Source: Rachicladosporium sp. CCFEE 5018 (lineage: Eukaryota > Ascomycota > Dothideomycetes > Cladosporiales > Cladosporiaceae). Taken from it: a DNA stretch of 64,000 nt. The notes under the pieces are model-generated. The model did no database searches. It was not told the origin of the DNA and saw only the letters and a list, made by a program, of their open reading frames with translations. This document shows positions 20,265 through 31,245 of this stretch, in pieces. A program made the position numbers and the translations under genes. Each line of letters opens with the position of its first letter. Position 1 is the stretch's first letter. The stretch lies in assembly GCA_002077045.2 (NCBI GenBank), contig KZ111168.1, positions 76,122-140,121 on the forward strand. The letters run 5' to 3'.

Positions 20265-20593
20265 GGTCGCTACAAGGAGCGGCAGCTTGTGTCTTCCTGC
20301 ACGGGCACAAATAGGCACGGCGATGAGATTAGCAAGGCGTCTGGACCCGGTAAACAATCACTTTGAAGGTAATGCGGCTCGCCGCAGCAGAATGGAGTAT
20401 TGCCACAGCATGCACAAATCAACACATGCGCTGCGCTATGCTATCCAACATGCTCTCAGTCCCAAGATTACCCAAATATCAAAGTCATCCGGTCCGCGTC
20501 ATATCAGCCGTACACGTCGTCCAGTAGCCCGTACACATGCAGCCACTGCAGTCCCCCGAACGCCTTTCAAACATCGCTAGAAAGATCAAGCCT

Positions 20594-20960
20594 TCATGAA
20601 GGCGCCATCTCGAATCCCTCCTCCTCCTGCCTCGCCTTAAGCTCCTGCAATTCCGCCAACGAGTTCGCGATTTCGCCGAGCACTTCGCCCATAGGGCAAG
20701 CTTGCGTCAACATCCCATTGCTGAAGGGACGGACCATGTTCCTGATGGCTAGTGAAGAGATACATGTCTAATGCCACAGTCAGCTTCCGTCACATCGGGA
20801 TTGTGGGTATTCAACGGGGTCGGCTTACCTCAATTCTACAAACCTGATGCTCCACAAAATTCACCAAGAACCGATCCGTCACCTCGCTCTCCCTCTGCTT
20901 CATCCTCTCCAGCAACGCCGTCTCAGGCGCTTTAAGTTTCTTCTCGCCTTCTACGCCTTC
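20594..20960 (-). CDS. CYR1: adenylate cyclase, 3' end of C1 copy (cut by gap)
   Basis: The last exon (20767-20594) ends with EGFEMAPS and a stop; a 61-nt intron (20768-20828) precedes it, and the penultimate exon runs into the gap. The sequence matches 45973-46339 almost exactly; one visible coding change gives VNFVEH instead of VIFVEH. The rest of this copy is probably represented by 46340-48822 and C4. Confidence 0.8.
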
Positions 20961-21060
20961 NNNNNNNNNNNNNNNNNNNNNNNNNNNNNNNNNNNNNNNN
21001 NNNNNNNNNNNNNNNNNNNNNNNNNNNNNNNNNNNNNNNNNNNNNNNNNNNNNNNNNNNN
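20961..21060. other. assembly gap (100 N), C1/C2 junction
   Basis: A run of exactly 100 N. The flanks are unrelated in map order: the left flank is adenylate cyclase, the right is the 3' flank of an SDR gene in inverted orientation. Confidence 0.99.
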
Positions 21061-21154
21061 AGTAAGCTTGAAGACCGCACGACTCGTACACCATGTTACA
21101 TGTCAAGGACGTGTGAGAAGTTCGCGCCAGGATGCTTTCATGCCCGGTGAACGT

Positions 21155-22155
21155 TCACAGCGAAGTCCCTCCATCGACAACGATATTCTGTCCCGTCGTC
21201 GATCTCGAAGTCGCCAGGACTCTGACATGATCCGCCACGTCCTACACGCAACAGTCAGCCGCAGCACCGTACGGAATGTGCTATCAGTAGGGGACTTTAC
21301 CTCAACTGTAGCCAGCCGCTTCAACTTCGTAGCCTGCGTCGCAGCCTCGATCTTCTCTTCCGGGAACTTCAGTCCCCACTCTGTCAGCAACAGACCAGGT
21401 GACACCGAATTTACTCGGATCTTAGGACTGCATATGACAGCCAGCGCTTTGCTCAGGTGTATTGCCGCGGCCTTTGTGACCGCGTACGGCAAGCTGCTGC
21501 CGCTGGGCTTGACCTGCGCATAGCATGAGTAATCGCTCAAATTTCGAAGATCCACGGTAGGTCAGGTAAGCCATCTCAATCACTCACCCCAGCCAAACTA
21601 GCAGTCACAACAAAGTTCCCCTCAGTCCTCTCAAGTTCCCCCTTAGCAGCATGCATCAACCACAAATGACTCTTGACGTTATAAAGAAAGCACTTGTCCC
21701 AGTCCTCATCGACCATCCCTTCGTCCAGATTCCCGAAGTCGGTCATGCGAGTCCAGCCAGCATTCGAGATGACTACATCAAGCTGACCGAATTGCGAGAT
21801 GGCTTCCTTGACTAGCCGCTGGACGGAGGGGCGGTCACCGACGTCGGCTTGTATGGCTGCGAAACGGGGGTGTGATGGGGGTGAGGGCGTGGAGGAGGGG
21901 ATCTTATTGAGTTCGGCGATGAGGTCCTGGGCACGGGAGGAGTTGTTGGCGTAGTTGAGGATCTCGGGAATCGGTCAGTGGGGACGGTCTCAATGGTTGT
22001 TGTAATGGGTTCAGGTACTAATCTATGGTCGTGCGCCAGGACGCGAGCGACCTGCGCTCCTAGCCCAGCGGTACCTGCCGTAATCCTGGACCTGTTAGCG
22101 ATAGAAGGGCTGTGATGTGGCCAAGGTAAACATGCAGTGCGACTTTCTGAGCCAT
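21155..22155 (-). CDS. short-chain dehydrogenase/reductase (C2 copy)
   Basis: Exons 22155-22136, 22085-22019, 21962-21588, 21513-21301 and 21241-21155 give 253 residues, the same as the C1 copy. Four of the exon boundaries correspond exactly. The extra first intron (22086-22135, 50 nt) starts GCATGT, has a GCTAAC branch site and ends CCAG, so it is a GC-AG intron, and its removal restores VALITAGTAGLG, the cofactor-binding motif. Without splicing the frame breaks, so the intron is needed. The catalytic YAVTK is intact. It is divergent from MFS transporter 2. Confidence 0.85.
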
Positions 22156-22764
22156 TGATGGAAACCTAATATAGTGGACGACCTAAAGCACTAGAACCAG
22201 TCGCAACACTTGAGGTCTTAATGACTCCGTTGAATCTCCAATACCTGTCTATACTCGGATGTGGGTAAGTTGCTCTCTGTCCAGCTACCCGCCATATCAT
22301 GCTATACACAGTATGCAACTACCGCGTATGCATCGGGTTTGCGAGACGGACGTGCCGACCACTGTGGGCATTACATCACCCCGCCTCAGATCGACCGTAT
22401 TCCAATGCTTGATTACCACAGTCACTAGTACCGTGCGATTGGTCGAGTAGCTATACATCTTACGAGAGACAACCGAGGTCGGCCTCACATTGCTGCGGAC
22501 AACACCATCCGGTGCGGCAGGTCCGACGAGATTTGTGAACCATCCGACTTCGCACCTGAGCGCTGGTGCTGCGATCTCGTAGGTAATCAGGCATACACGA
22601 CAGGTCGATACACTGGGTGTCATTCGGGTGGTATACAGAGGTCTGCGATTGGCTGACCGCGGCTGTGGGTACGGTGGCGTCGAGAATTTATATATCAAGC
22701 AACGCAGATCTAGTGAACGACCAAGCCACCCTGTCGCCGATGCGTTCACACAGAGGGCTCTCCA
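22156..22764. promoter_or_regulatory. divergent intergenic region SDR / MFS transporter 2 (C2 copy)
   Basis: Equivalent to 8175-8773, with patchy similarity such as a shared CATCACCCCGC..GATCGACCG segment near 22373-22392 (inverted near 8550). No gene seen. Confidence 0.4.
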
Positions 22765-24246
22765 ATGCCAGATGAGGCGAACAAGCCCACAGTCGATGCC
22801 ACGCTCTACTACGAAGGGGCTAACCCCGCGGACGCGAGAACGATCGATTTGGGTGCCCCCGATGACCCTCCAGCCGAACCTCCTCCAGACGGAGGCTACG
22901 GCTGGGTCTGCTGCGGCGCAGTATCTCTCCTCAATGGCTTCACTTGGGGTGTAGCGGCCTCAACGGGAGTTTATGTATTGCTCATGCCGATAGAAGTTGT
23001 AATGTTGCTGACAGAACTTCAGGTAAGCCATTGGCTCGATGGCGACTACTTTCCAGACGCCACGGTCTTCGACTACGCAATGGTCGGTGGCCTGATCTTC
23101 GGCTGTGCCCTCTTGTTCTCTCCTGTATGGACAATTGCAACGCGAGAGCTCGGCAGGAGACCGGTGATGCTGACTGGATGCGTGGTGATGGCTGGAGGCT
23201 ATATCGCTGCATCTTTCGCCACAAAGGCATGGCATTTGCTGCTCAGTCAAGGGGTTATGGTGGGTATTGGGATCGGTGCCATCTTCATACCGAGCGTTCA
23301 AGTCGTGCCGCAATGGTTCTTGAAGCGTAGGAGTCTTGCTGGTGGCATCGCGAGTGCTGGCTCTGGGTTCGGTGGACTCGCGTTTTCTCTTGGTACCGAT
23401 GCAATGATTCGCAATCTATCGCTGGCGTGGGCTCTCCGCATCACTGGGCTTGTCGCCTTTGGTGGCAATCTTGTCGGTACCCTCCTGATCCGGGACAGAA
23501 ATCACCTCGTTAAGCCACCCCAGCTCGGCTTCGCAACACACTTGCTTCGAAGATACGATTGCCTGTTGTTGCTTCTCTGGGGTGCGACGAATTTGCTAGG
23601 CTACATGGTGATCCTCTACAGCGTCTCGAGCTACGCTACGCAAGTTATACACCTCAGTCAGGCCAAAGCGGGAATCTTGACAGCCGTACTCAACCTTGGC
23701 ACAGCGTTTGGACGCCCAGCGAGCGGCCTGCTTGCAGACAGGTATGGTCGTGTCGAAGTATCTTTCGCGCTCACCTTGGGCTGTGGTGTAAGTGTTATCG
23801 CGCTGTGGATCCCCGCTTCGAGCTATGCACTGCTCATGGTCTTTGCCTTCGTGAGTGGCGCAATACTCGGCGTCTTCTGGCTTGTAAGTCTCCTGTTTCA
23901 CCATGACGCGCGCGATGGCTGACCATTTGTGCAGAGTATTGGTCCCTTGTGCGCCGAAATTGCAGGGCTCAAGGAAGTGCCAAGCTTCTTGTCGCTTTGC
24001 TGGCTGGCAGTCGTTCTACCGACAACATTTGGCGAGGCTATCGGTCTATACCTCCGTCGACCAGCTCTTGAACGCTGGAATTATCTGCATTGCCAGGTCT
24101 TCGCGGCCGTAGCGTATCTCGTTGCTTCTGTGTTCCTAGCTGAGCTATGGCGTGTCAGACGGGTGGAGAAGGCGGAGTCGCTGCGGCCAGAGGGTCGCAA
24201 GCCGAGGGGTCGGGTAACACATTGGATGTATCGATATCGTCCGTAG
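22765..24246 (+). CDS. MFS transporter 2, monocarboxylate-transporter type (C2 copy)
   Basis: Exons 22765-22974, 23023-23883 and 23935-24246 give 460 residues, exactly the length of the C1 copy. The first intron (22975-23022, 48 nt, GTATTG..GCTGAC..TTCAG) is a multiple of three with no stop, so it could be read through. Splicing gives GVYVSHW, which fits the family and the C1 protein, while reading through inserts 16 hydrophobic residues (YVLLMPIEV..). The second intron (23884-23934) is shared. The signature PPPDGGYGWVCC and KRRSLAGGIASAGSGFGG are intact. Confidence 0.85.
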
Positions 24247-24296
24247 AGCTTGCCGCTTACACTGAAAGCCAATGTCGAGTCTGGACGGCCCCTCTT

Positions 24297-25955
24297 TCAG
24301 ATTCTTCGCTTCATCTGCCACCCAACCTTCGATGTTCTGGCAGCTATGAGTAATGCCGTACCCAGCATGAAGGATGCGCCTCCCCAGATTTGCGCATACA
24401 GGTACGATCCGCTGCGTGCCTGTATCAATGCTCCAGCCAAGGGTGGTCCTGTCAAGCATGCAAAGCTGACGATTGTGAATCCCATTCCCATTCTGACACC
24501 AGCTTTCTTCATGTCCGTCGTCAAACTCGACAATGCAGCTGGGAACATCGATTGCAGCCCTGCGGATCCAGAGCCGTAGATCGCGGCGTATATGAATAGG
24601 GTCGTGCGCGTATGTATGCCGATCCAGCCGAACATTACAATGGCGCAGACGGCCGCAAAGGGTATGATCACATTGACCGGACCCAGTCTGTCAGCGTAAA
24701 AATTGGGAATTACACGAAATACGAAGCCAATGCCGACCATGGTGAGGAGGAGATTGATTGAGTCCGGATATGACATGCCGAGAATATTACGACCGTAGCT
24801 CCCAATGTAGAAGAAGCTGACTGGAGTTACTAGATTGCCACGGAGGGATTGATGCGACAACATACCTAAAATACAAGCTCCAAAAATTGGCGAACATGCC
24901 TAAGCAGTAGAGCATAAAGGTCGGCTCCTTTAGCGCGGACCACTCAACAATGGGTCCAGTCTTCCGTGGCGGTAGGCGAGTGCGATAGAGGGCGATAGTG
25001 ATCACGTTAGTGAAGATCATGATGAAGCCACATACTCTGACTGTCCAAGGGAAGCCGATGCGTGGCAATAGTTGCTGGACCACCACGGGGAAGACCACGC
25101 CACCAGAACAGCTCCCAAGTGCCGTAAGCCCGATCGCCCATGACCTATTCTTTGCGAAGTACGTGCTGACCAGCGACATTGAGGGACAGAAGTGTAGACC
25201 GTTGGCGATTCCAAGACAGACACCTTGACTCAAGAAGATATGCACATAAGTTGTCGATGCCGAGAGGGAGAAAACACCCAAGAGCTGAAATACCGAGCCG
25301 GCGCAGTAGACATAATGGAACAAGCCTGCATCCAGCGCTCGACCACTCCAGGTGCCGAGGAAGAACAGCAGGAAGATCTGGATGCTGCCGATCCAGGAGA
25401 TGGCTGAAGGGGACACGTTCAAGGTCTCGTTGTAGTGCTACACGGATGGTCAGAGACTTGTGACTCATCGTGCAAATTGGATCGCTGGCATATCGTTTCC
25501 ATGTATTCTTCAAGTGCATTGCATTATTGAGGGCGACCCAGAACCTACCTGCTGGAACACGCCTACTAATGGTCAGCGGTGCATTACTGGCCGGTGGAAA
25601 TCTACTCACCGAAACTGCTGATGTATCCCCACGTGCTGAAGATAGTCAGGTGACAGCACAAGACCTGAGTGTAGGCCACGAGGCCCCCGTCAGGGGGAGG
25701 TCCCGGGTCCTTTGAGGAAAGAGCAGATCGACGAGTGGACGTCCGGGTCAATGACAGCATGCCCTTGGGCTCGGATGTCGCCATTCCAGAGTGATGTTCG
25801 GCAGGCTCATAGTCCTTACCATGTCCACTTTCAATGTCGTCGCCGTCGAGTGGCGTTGGCGATGCCGTCGCCAAACTTTCTCCATCGTCAATGGTGGCAA
25901 CAGACTTGACTTCGGCCTTCTCTTCGTCACTTCCACGCCGAATCGGATGCGCCAT
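24297..25955 (-). CDS. MFS transporter 1, monocarboxylate-transporter type (C2 copy)
   Basis: Exons 25955-25610, 25562-25549, 25437-24866 and 24816-24297 give 483 residues. Introns before and after the 14-nt GVFQQ micro-exon are shared with C1. The C1 introns 1 and 4 are absent: TQVLCCHLT and FLSQGVCLG are each encoded without interruption. Instead a 49-nt intron (24817-24865, GTATGT..GTCAG) splits LYF-SFFYIG, which is continuous in C1. The C-terminus runs to KVGWQMKRRI, whereas C1 is frameshifted. It is tail-to-tail with MFS transporter 2. Confidence 0.85.
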
Positions 25956-25986
25956 TACAATATCGTCGACTTGTAGCGGAGGTCAG

Positions 25987-26652
25987 CAATTCTGGTCTCT
26001 CGCGACACAGCTGATCAACATTGCGGCGCACCCTTCAAGGCACTTCTCAATCCCGAAAGCACTCTACACTTCATGGTCACCGATATCGAGTTCGATCGCA
26101 TCTCAAGCTTCCTGTTCTCACTACCATCTGCGACCCTCAGGGTCCTTTCAACCCAGAGCGAACAGCGCAAGCGAGCTACAGGAGAGTCGAAGATCCAAGC
26201 CGAGCTCCTTTTCACGCAACGTTTCGTGGACACTGGGAATGTGAGACAACTGAAGAAGTACACATGGTGCCTAGGGACGTGGGCGGCCATCGTCACCAGT
26301 CTCAGCGGTCTGTGGAATGACTACACCTGTACTCAGATGGGTCGCGCCGAGTCCTCCAGCAGTACTGCTTCGCATTCTTGCAAGATCTGTTGTGAACGCG
26401 AAAGCCGTTGCCTTACGATGATCTCGAGGAAGCAGAATATGCAACTGCACATGAGCAGCGGCGAAGACATGTGCACTGGAGTGCGTACGAAGCCCTGGAG
26501 ATCTTCAAAATCGAGTTGTGGAAGGTATGTTTGCCATAGAGTCTCGAGCCAAATCGTGTTGTCTTGGCGTGACTTGAGCTGACCTTACGCAGGACGAGCA
26601 GCTGTTTGACGAGAATATCACAGATTCTTGGGAGGACTGGAAAGAAAAGTAG
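25987..26652 (+). pseudogene. 5'-truncated fungal hypothetical gene at a homology breakpoint
   Basis: The frame ILVSRDTADQHC..LHFMVTDIEFDRISSFL is open from about 25993 to 26,58x. A second coding stretch in another frame (LPYDDLEEAEYATAHEQ.., HWSAYEALEIFKIELWK) is spliced over a clear 68-nt intron (26525-26592, GTATGT..GCTGACC..CGCAG) to DEQLFDENITDSWEDWKEK and a stop at 26652. No start region is present: the homology to C1 ends at about 25990, directly before the first recognisable residues. The LVSR..FMV.D.. pattern recurs in the gene at 27367. It looks like a remnant of a fungal F-box-like/DUF family. Confidence 0.4.
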
Positions 26653-27366
26653 CCGAGCATGAAGGCAAGGCAGCCAGAAGCAAGGCTCAAAGTCTCTTGC
26701 AATGGCGTGGACACCATGCCAACAATGGCATTTACCACTACCACGAGTCGATCGCCCGACGCGACTACGCGCTCGAGTATAGGGCATGGGCGAGTGTGAG
26801 GCCCACATGCGGTTATGATATGGTATGGCGGTCGGTCAAGTTCATAGAGATGGCCTATTGTAGACACTACGGAGGGACGTGCCTAGGCAAGAGCAACCGG
26901 GGCGAAGCACTCCAGTGATCAGTCGAAGCCATTATAGGTAGTGTCATAGCATAGGACACAGCGAAGGTCAGACAAGACAAGGTGGCGTCTGCTTCCCTCG
27001 GAAGTTGCAGACAGTGCCAAGTGACAGCTGGCAAGTAGTGAGCACAAGTAGTGAGCATCGTGAAGGCATGCGCGCGTTGCTTCACTCCTTGGCAACAAAG
27101 GTGCTCCGTGGCCTGTCACTCGATACACCGAAGTGCAATCGTCCCCAGTCGTTCTACGAGTTACCTCCTTGGCAAGTCTGTCACGCTCCATGTCGGAGGC
27201 TCCTTGGCGAAGCGTTCATCGGTTGCACTGCATTGCCAAGCTGCTGATCGAAGTATCGTCGCACGTTTCAGTCCAGTGCGCCTAAGAAGCTGCTCTCTCA
27301 TCGTGCGAGTAGTCGTATACGGACTCTCGCGGTGCGAACAATGATAGCAGGAGGATCTCAAAAATC
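26653..27366. other. no supported gene
   Basis: Short unsupported ORFs on both strands; possibly decayed sequence related to the flanking remnants. Confidence 0.35.
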
Positions 27367-28325
27367 TTGGAAGAGCAGAAGTACAGCAAAGTCAGCACAA
27401 ACCTACCTCTATCGCTCCTCGCCTCTCAAGCGATGCAGCTACGTCGATGTATCGCGCTGCGCCGAAAGAGGCCGTTCGTGATACTTTCGACCGCTGCCAA
27501 CAAGGTCTGGGCGATCGCAGAGCTCCGCGCACAGATCATCGACTCCCTGGTTGCACTCGAGAGGCCCCGTGGCTACTTGCATCTTGTCAGGAAGCGGAGG
27601 TACGGATCTCGACCGTTCATAGCCAGTAGCGGCTTCCAGCTGGTGTCTCGCCAAATCGCCGACGAGTAACAGAAGTCCCTGTGGAAGTACTTACGACTCG
27701 ATGCCCGGGAACTTGTCTTCATGGTCCCCGATCTCGACTGTACCGAGATTCTGGAGTTCTTCGGGACTATGCGCCTAGAGTCTGGACTGCGATCGAGTCT
27801 CGTGCGAGCAAGCACTAGACCAACGGAGGGAATGGGGGTCTTTGTTTCTCCGTTCAGCTCGAATTCTCTGGGGCCTTGAGCAAGCTAGCTGGCAAAGAGG
27901 ACGAAATGGAGCAGGCGCTTGCGTCACTCCGCAGTTGGAGTGTATTCGAGCGCTACCACGAGCTGAACGTCTCCATGTACATTCCCAGAGGCCCGCGTCC
28001 GCGGCGGGGAGGAGATGAGGTCGATGCAGGCATTTCACCCTCGGGGCTTAGGAGCGCAGAGACTGTACGCGGGACCTCCTTTTCGGACCGGCGCTCATGC
28101 GATGGAATAAATCAACTGCTCGCTCGATATCGTCGGCGAATTGAACCTCGTCGGCTTCGACTGGTATCAACTCACCACCTCCTCGAAAGAACAGTCCCCA
28201 CGGCAGGAGTTCAGATGGTTAGCGATTCTAGCCATAGGCTGGAGGCAGAAGACAGGCTGGAGACAGACCGAGACCCATGCTCAGAAGATTCGGCCGAAGA
28301 TCGCATGCCTCAGTGGAGGGCTTGA
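27367..28325 (+). pseudogene. decayed F-box-like fungal gene with in-frame stop and frameshift
   Basis: The frame reads NKVWAIAELRAQIIDSLVAL, an F-box-like start, through FQLVSRQIADE to a TAA (27667-27669). It continues in the same frame as QKSLWKYLRLDARELVFMV, where relatives would be expected to have a residue such as Tyr in place of the stop. Near 27830 the coding pattern moves to another frame (LEFSGALSKLAGKEDEMEQA, SVFERYHELNVSMYIP). One stop plus one shift suggests a pseudogene; an unrecognised intron cannot be excluded. It is similar in order of motifs to the truncated gene at 25987. Confidence 0.4.
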
Positions 28326-28331
28326 GAAAGA

Positions 28332-28780
28332 CTAAAGGACGCTGAAGCGTACAGACAAGAGAGTGAAGTCGGCAAGACGCTTTAGGCAATTCCGCAGTCG
28401 TCTCGTTCTCTTTGGCTTCGTCCAACTGTCTCGCTCAGCCTTCTGCATTTTGCATCGGTCATGCTTGTCATCCTCTTGGTGTTGCTTGAGTGACGCTACA
28501 GCTAGCTTGGGAGCGAGACATCATTGGTACCGAGGGAACAATGTGGTTGCCTGTGCGACTGAGTGCAGGTTGTCCAATGGCTGAACAGCAAGCGAAGCAC
28601 AGCAAGGTACCGTGTGGCTGTGAAGGCCAGCTGTGCGAGCTCTCCAGCTAGTTTCGCGATGCAAGTAGATCACCACATAAGGTACACTAGAAACACGTTT
28701 GCTCCTCATTCTCCTTCCTTCAGTCCCTTCCCGACTCACGGTTCGACACTGCAACATAACCAGAGCTCTCCATCGGAACC
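28332..28780. other. intergenic, promoter side of the CVNH gene
   Basis: No supported gene. Confidence 0.4.
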
Positions 28781-29930
28781 ATGACGCGATACCCACCTCA
28801 GGGTCAGCCTCAAGGCGACTATGGCTATGATCAAGGAGCTAGTCAGGACTTCTACAATCAGCAAGGTCCGCCTCAAGGTGGCCAATTATGGTCAGCCGAG
28901 CTACCAGTCACCGCCGCCAGGCTACCAACAACCTCAATACGGCAGCGAACGCGGTGGTCCGCAGTCATACCAAGGTCAGAACGATCAGCCGTATCAGCAG
29001 TACCCACAAAGCGATCCTCCACCGCAGCATGGTTACGGAGGTGACCAGTATCACCAAGGCCCTCCGCCACAACAGTACAGCGGTTATCCGCCGTCTGGCT
29101 ACCCTCCACCACAGCAACACAACCAAAGCTACGGCGGCTACCCTCCACAAGGCGGGCCCGAAGTAGAAGCCTTCAAGTCTCAATTCGATCAGCCTCACGC
29201 ATCAGCCTACGGTCAGCCGTCCGCGCCGTACGGCCAGCCACCTGCACCATATGGTCAAGCACCTTACGGACAACCCGCTCCCTACGGCGCACCAGGACAA
29301 GGACAAGAACAAGACCGTGGCCTCATGGGTGCCCTCGCCGGCGGCGCAGCAGGCGGTTTCGCAGGCCATCAAGTCAACCATGGCTTTCTTGGCACGATCG
29401 GCGGTGCGGTAGCCGGTAGCATGCTGGAAGATAAAGTCAAGGACAAGAAGAAGAAGGACAAGTACAAGGAAGGTAACCCTTACAAAGAAGGGAAGAAGCA
29501 TAAGAAGCCTCGCTCGCGTCGAGGATCTTCTAGCTCGAGTTCTAGCTCTTCATCTTCGTCTTCGGACTCCGGTAAGCACGGCGTTGTGATGCTGGGCAAC
29601 TATTCAGCAAGCTCACGACATGCCAGACTAGAGCACGATGAGCGGGTCCTGGTGGCTGTGTGCGCAGATGCGAACGGGCATCATCGCGACGGTGAGATTG
29701 ATCTGAACGATTGCTTGACTAACACGAATGGGAGATTCTACTGGGCGAAGGGAGGGAACTTCAGGCCGTCGGCTAGGCAGGTAAGGCTGGTGGACGATGG
29801 GAGGGTGTTGGAAGCTGAGTTGGGCGATGGGCGTGGTGGTTGGAACTACGATCACGTCAAGTTGGACGAGAGGATCGAGAATTGGGACGGGAGGCTGCGG
29901 TTGCTTGATGCTGAGGGTAGGGAGGTCTGA
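28781..29930 (+). CDS. cyanovirin-N domain protein with Gln/Gly/Tyr/Pro-rich N-terminus (frameshift near 28880)
   Basis: The ATG at 28781 starts MTRYPPQGQPQGDYGYDQG, which has the composition expected of this protein, but around 28880 the pattern moves to another frame (NYGQPSYQSPPPGYQQPQY) that then stays open to the stop at 29928-29930. Domains: a Q/G/Y/P-rich disordered region up to about 29320, a glycine-zipper stretch (GALAGGAAGGFAGHQ..GTIGGAVAGS), a Lys/Ser-rich linker with a poly-Ser run, and a C-terminal CVNH fold of about 105 residues (LGNYSASSRHARLEHDERVL; GEIDLNDCLTNTNG; NFRPSARQVRL). CVNH proteins are carbohydrate-binding lectins. The shift is either a sequence error or a real one-base lesion. 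Confidence 0.7.
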
Positions 29931-30173
29931 GCAGCTACAATGGCCATTATCATGCTTCATCGTGTTAATCAGTTTCGCAATACACTACCTGCACTCTCGA
30001 CCTGCATCGAGAGAGTGAGCTTATCTCCGAGCTAAATCCGTCTATGTATTCATCACGCAATAACCAACGCGAACCTTCGCATTCCCAGTAGCAACCTCAC
30101 TCCGTCGACCGATTTACCTCTTCTGCGCGGCGCAACTCTCTCCAGAACAGATCTCTCGCGCTTCTCGCCTGCC

Positions 30174-30749
30174 ATGGTGCTCTCCTTCATCCTCATCCAA
30201 AACCGCCAGTCAGTCCTCCTCCCCAACCCATTCCCATAAAACCCACCTAACAACCCCCACAGAGGCAAAACCCGCCTAGCCAAATGGTACAGCCCCTACA
30301 ACGACGACGAGAAGATCCGCCTCAAAGGCGAGATCCACCGGCTCGTCGCGCCGCGCGACCAGAAACACCAGTCCAACTTCGTTGAGTTCCGGGGGTCGAG
30401 CAAGATTGTGTACAGGCGGTATGCGGGACTGTTCTTTTGCGCGTGCGTGGAGGTAGGGGATAATGAGTTGGCTACGCTTGAGGGCATACACTTTTTCGTG
30501 GAGGTGTTGGATAGCTTTTTTGGGAATGTTTGTGAGTTGGACTTGGTGTTTAACTTTTATAAGGTATGTTTCACTGGCTGCGCAGGCGCGTGTTGGGTGG
30601 GCGACTACAGGGGTCGTATGTAGAGAAAGAGACTAACATGTGTGTAGGTCTACGCTATACTGGACGAGGTGTTCCTGGCTGGCGAGATTCAGGAGACCAG
30701 CAAGCAGGTTGTGCTCACCAGGCTTGAGCATCTGGACAAGCTGGAGTAA
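30174..30749 (+). CDS. APS2: AP-2 complex sigma subunit
   Basis: Exons 30174-30208, 30263-30563 and 30648-30749 give 145 residues, the normal size of a clathrin-adaptor small chain. MVLSFILIQNRQGKTRLAKWY, FVEFRGSSKIVYRRYAGLFF, DNELATLEGIHFFVEVLD, FFGNVCELDLVFNFYKVY and GEIQETSKQVV are near-invariant in AP-2 sigma and separate it from AP-1 and AP-3 sigma. The protein forms the core of the plasma-membrane adaptor that selects cargo for clathrin endocytosis. The first intron splits the conserved NRQGK, as is common in fungi. No second copy is in the window. Confidence 0.95.
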
Positions 30750-31245
30750 GACTGGCTACGACTTCATGAGTATCCCTTTGTGGTTGGCCGCCTGCCCTGC
30801 GAAGACAAGCGATCTACTAGCCAGGACAGATCGATACCATAATCACGCATGATTGCTCCTCTGCAGTCTAGGAGGTCTCCGGCACGAAATCTGGCCTGAC
30901 TTTCCTCTCGCGTGGAGCCTGGGCTTACACTGCTTCGCATTCACCATTCTACATCTCGTCGCTGCCGGTCTGGACGAGTGCTTTCTCGGGCACACCTCGT
31001 CCGACTCGATTTATCCTATCCTGCCTCAGGCACGCGAATTTCGGCAGGCAGCTTCGCGCTTTCCCGTGCATAAAGTTAGCATGGTCTGACATGGGTGAAC
31101 TTCGCGCCGTGCATTAGTCACCCAAACAGCGGTGCACAGGTGTCTAGAACGACCACATATATTACAGCGCCAGCCACTATCGAAGAGCTTGAGAAGCACT
31201 TCTACCATATCAAGCAGCCTTCATCATCGACCCGACGAATCAGCC
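30750..31245. other. intergenic
   Basis: No gene seen. Confidence 0.45.

Larger units (their letters stand above)
12370..20960. repeat. segment homologous to 37502-46339
   Basis: Both copies carry PCI, deaminase, DUF7770-like and Sub1 genes and the adenylate cyclase 3' end, in the same order and orientation. Base 12370 pairs with the first base of C3 and 20960 with 46339. Identity is very high at both ends (12370-~13242 and from about 20480) and clearly lower between. C1 has an extra 2.6 kb (DUF7770-like plus APH kinase); C3 has an extra ~2.6 kb including a C2H2 gene. Confidence 0.9.
21061..25990. repeat. inverted homologue of 4900-9818
   Basis: SDR(-), MFS2(+), MFS1(-). The first ~480 bp are almost identical to C1 9330-9818, and the copies diverge with distance. 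Homology ends about 35 nt upstream of the MFS1 start. Confidence 0.9.

Noticed and set aside
9330..21550. Inverted repeat facing a gap, possibly a palindrome or transposon with terminal inverted repeats
   Set aside because: The repeat carries three ordinary genes, has no transposase, and its end coincides exactly with a contig end; homologous copies explain it better.
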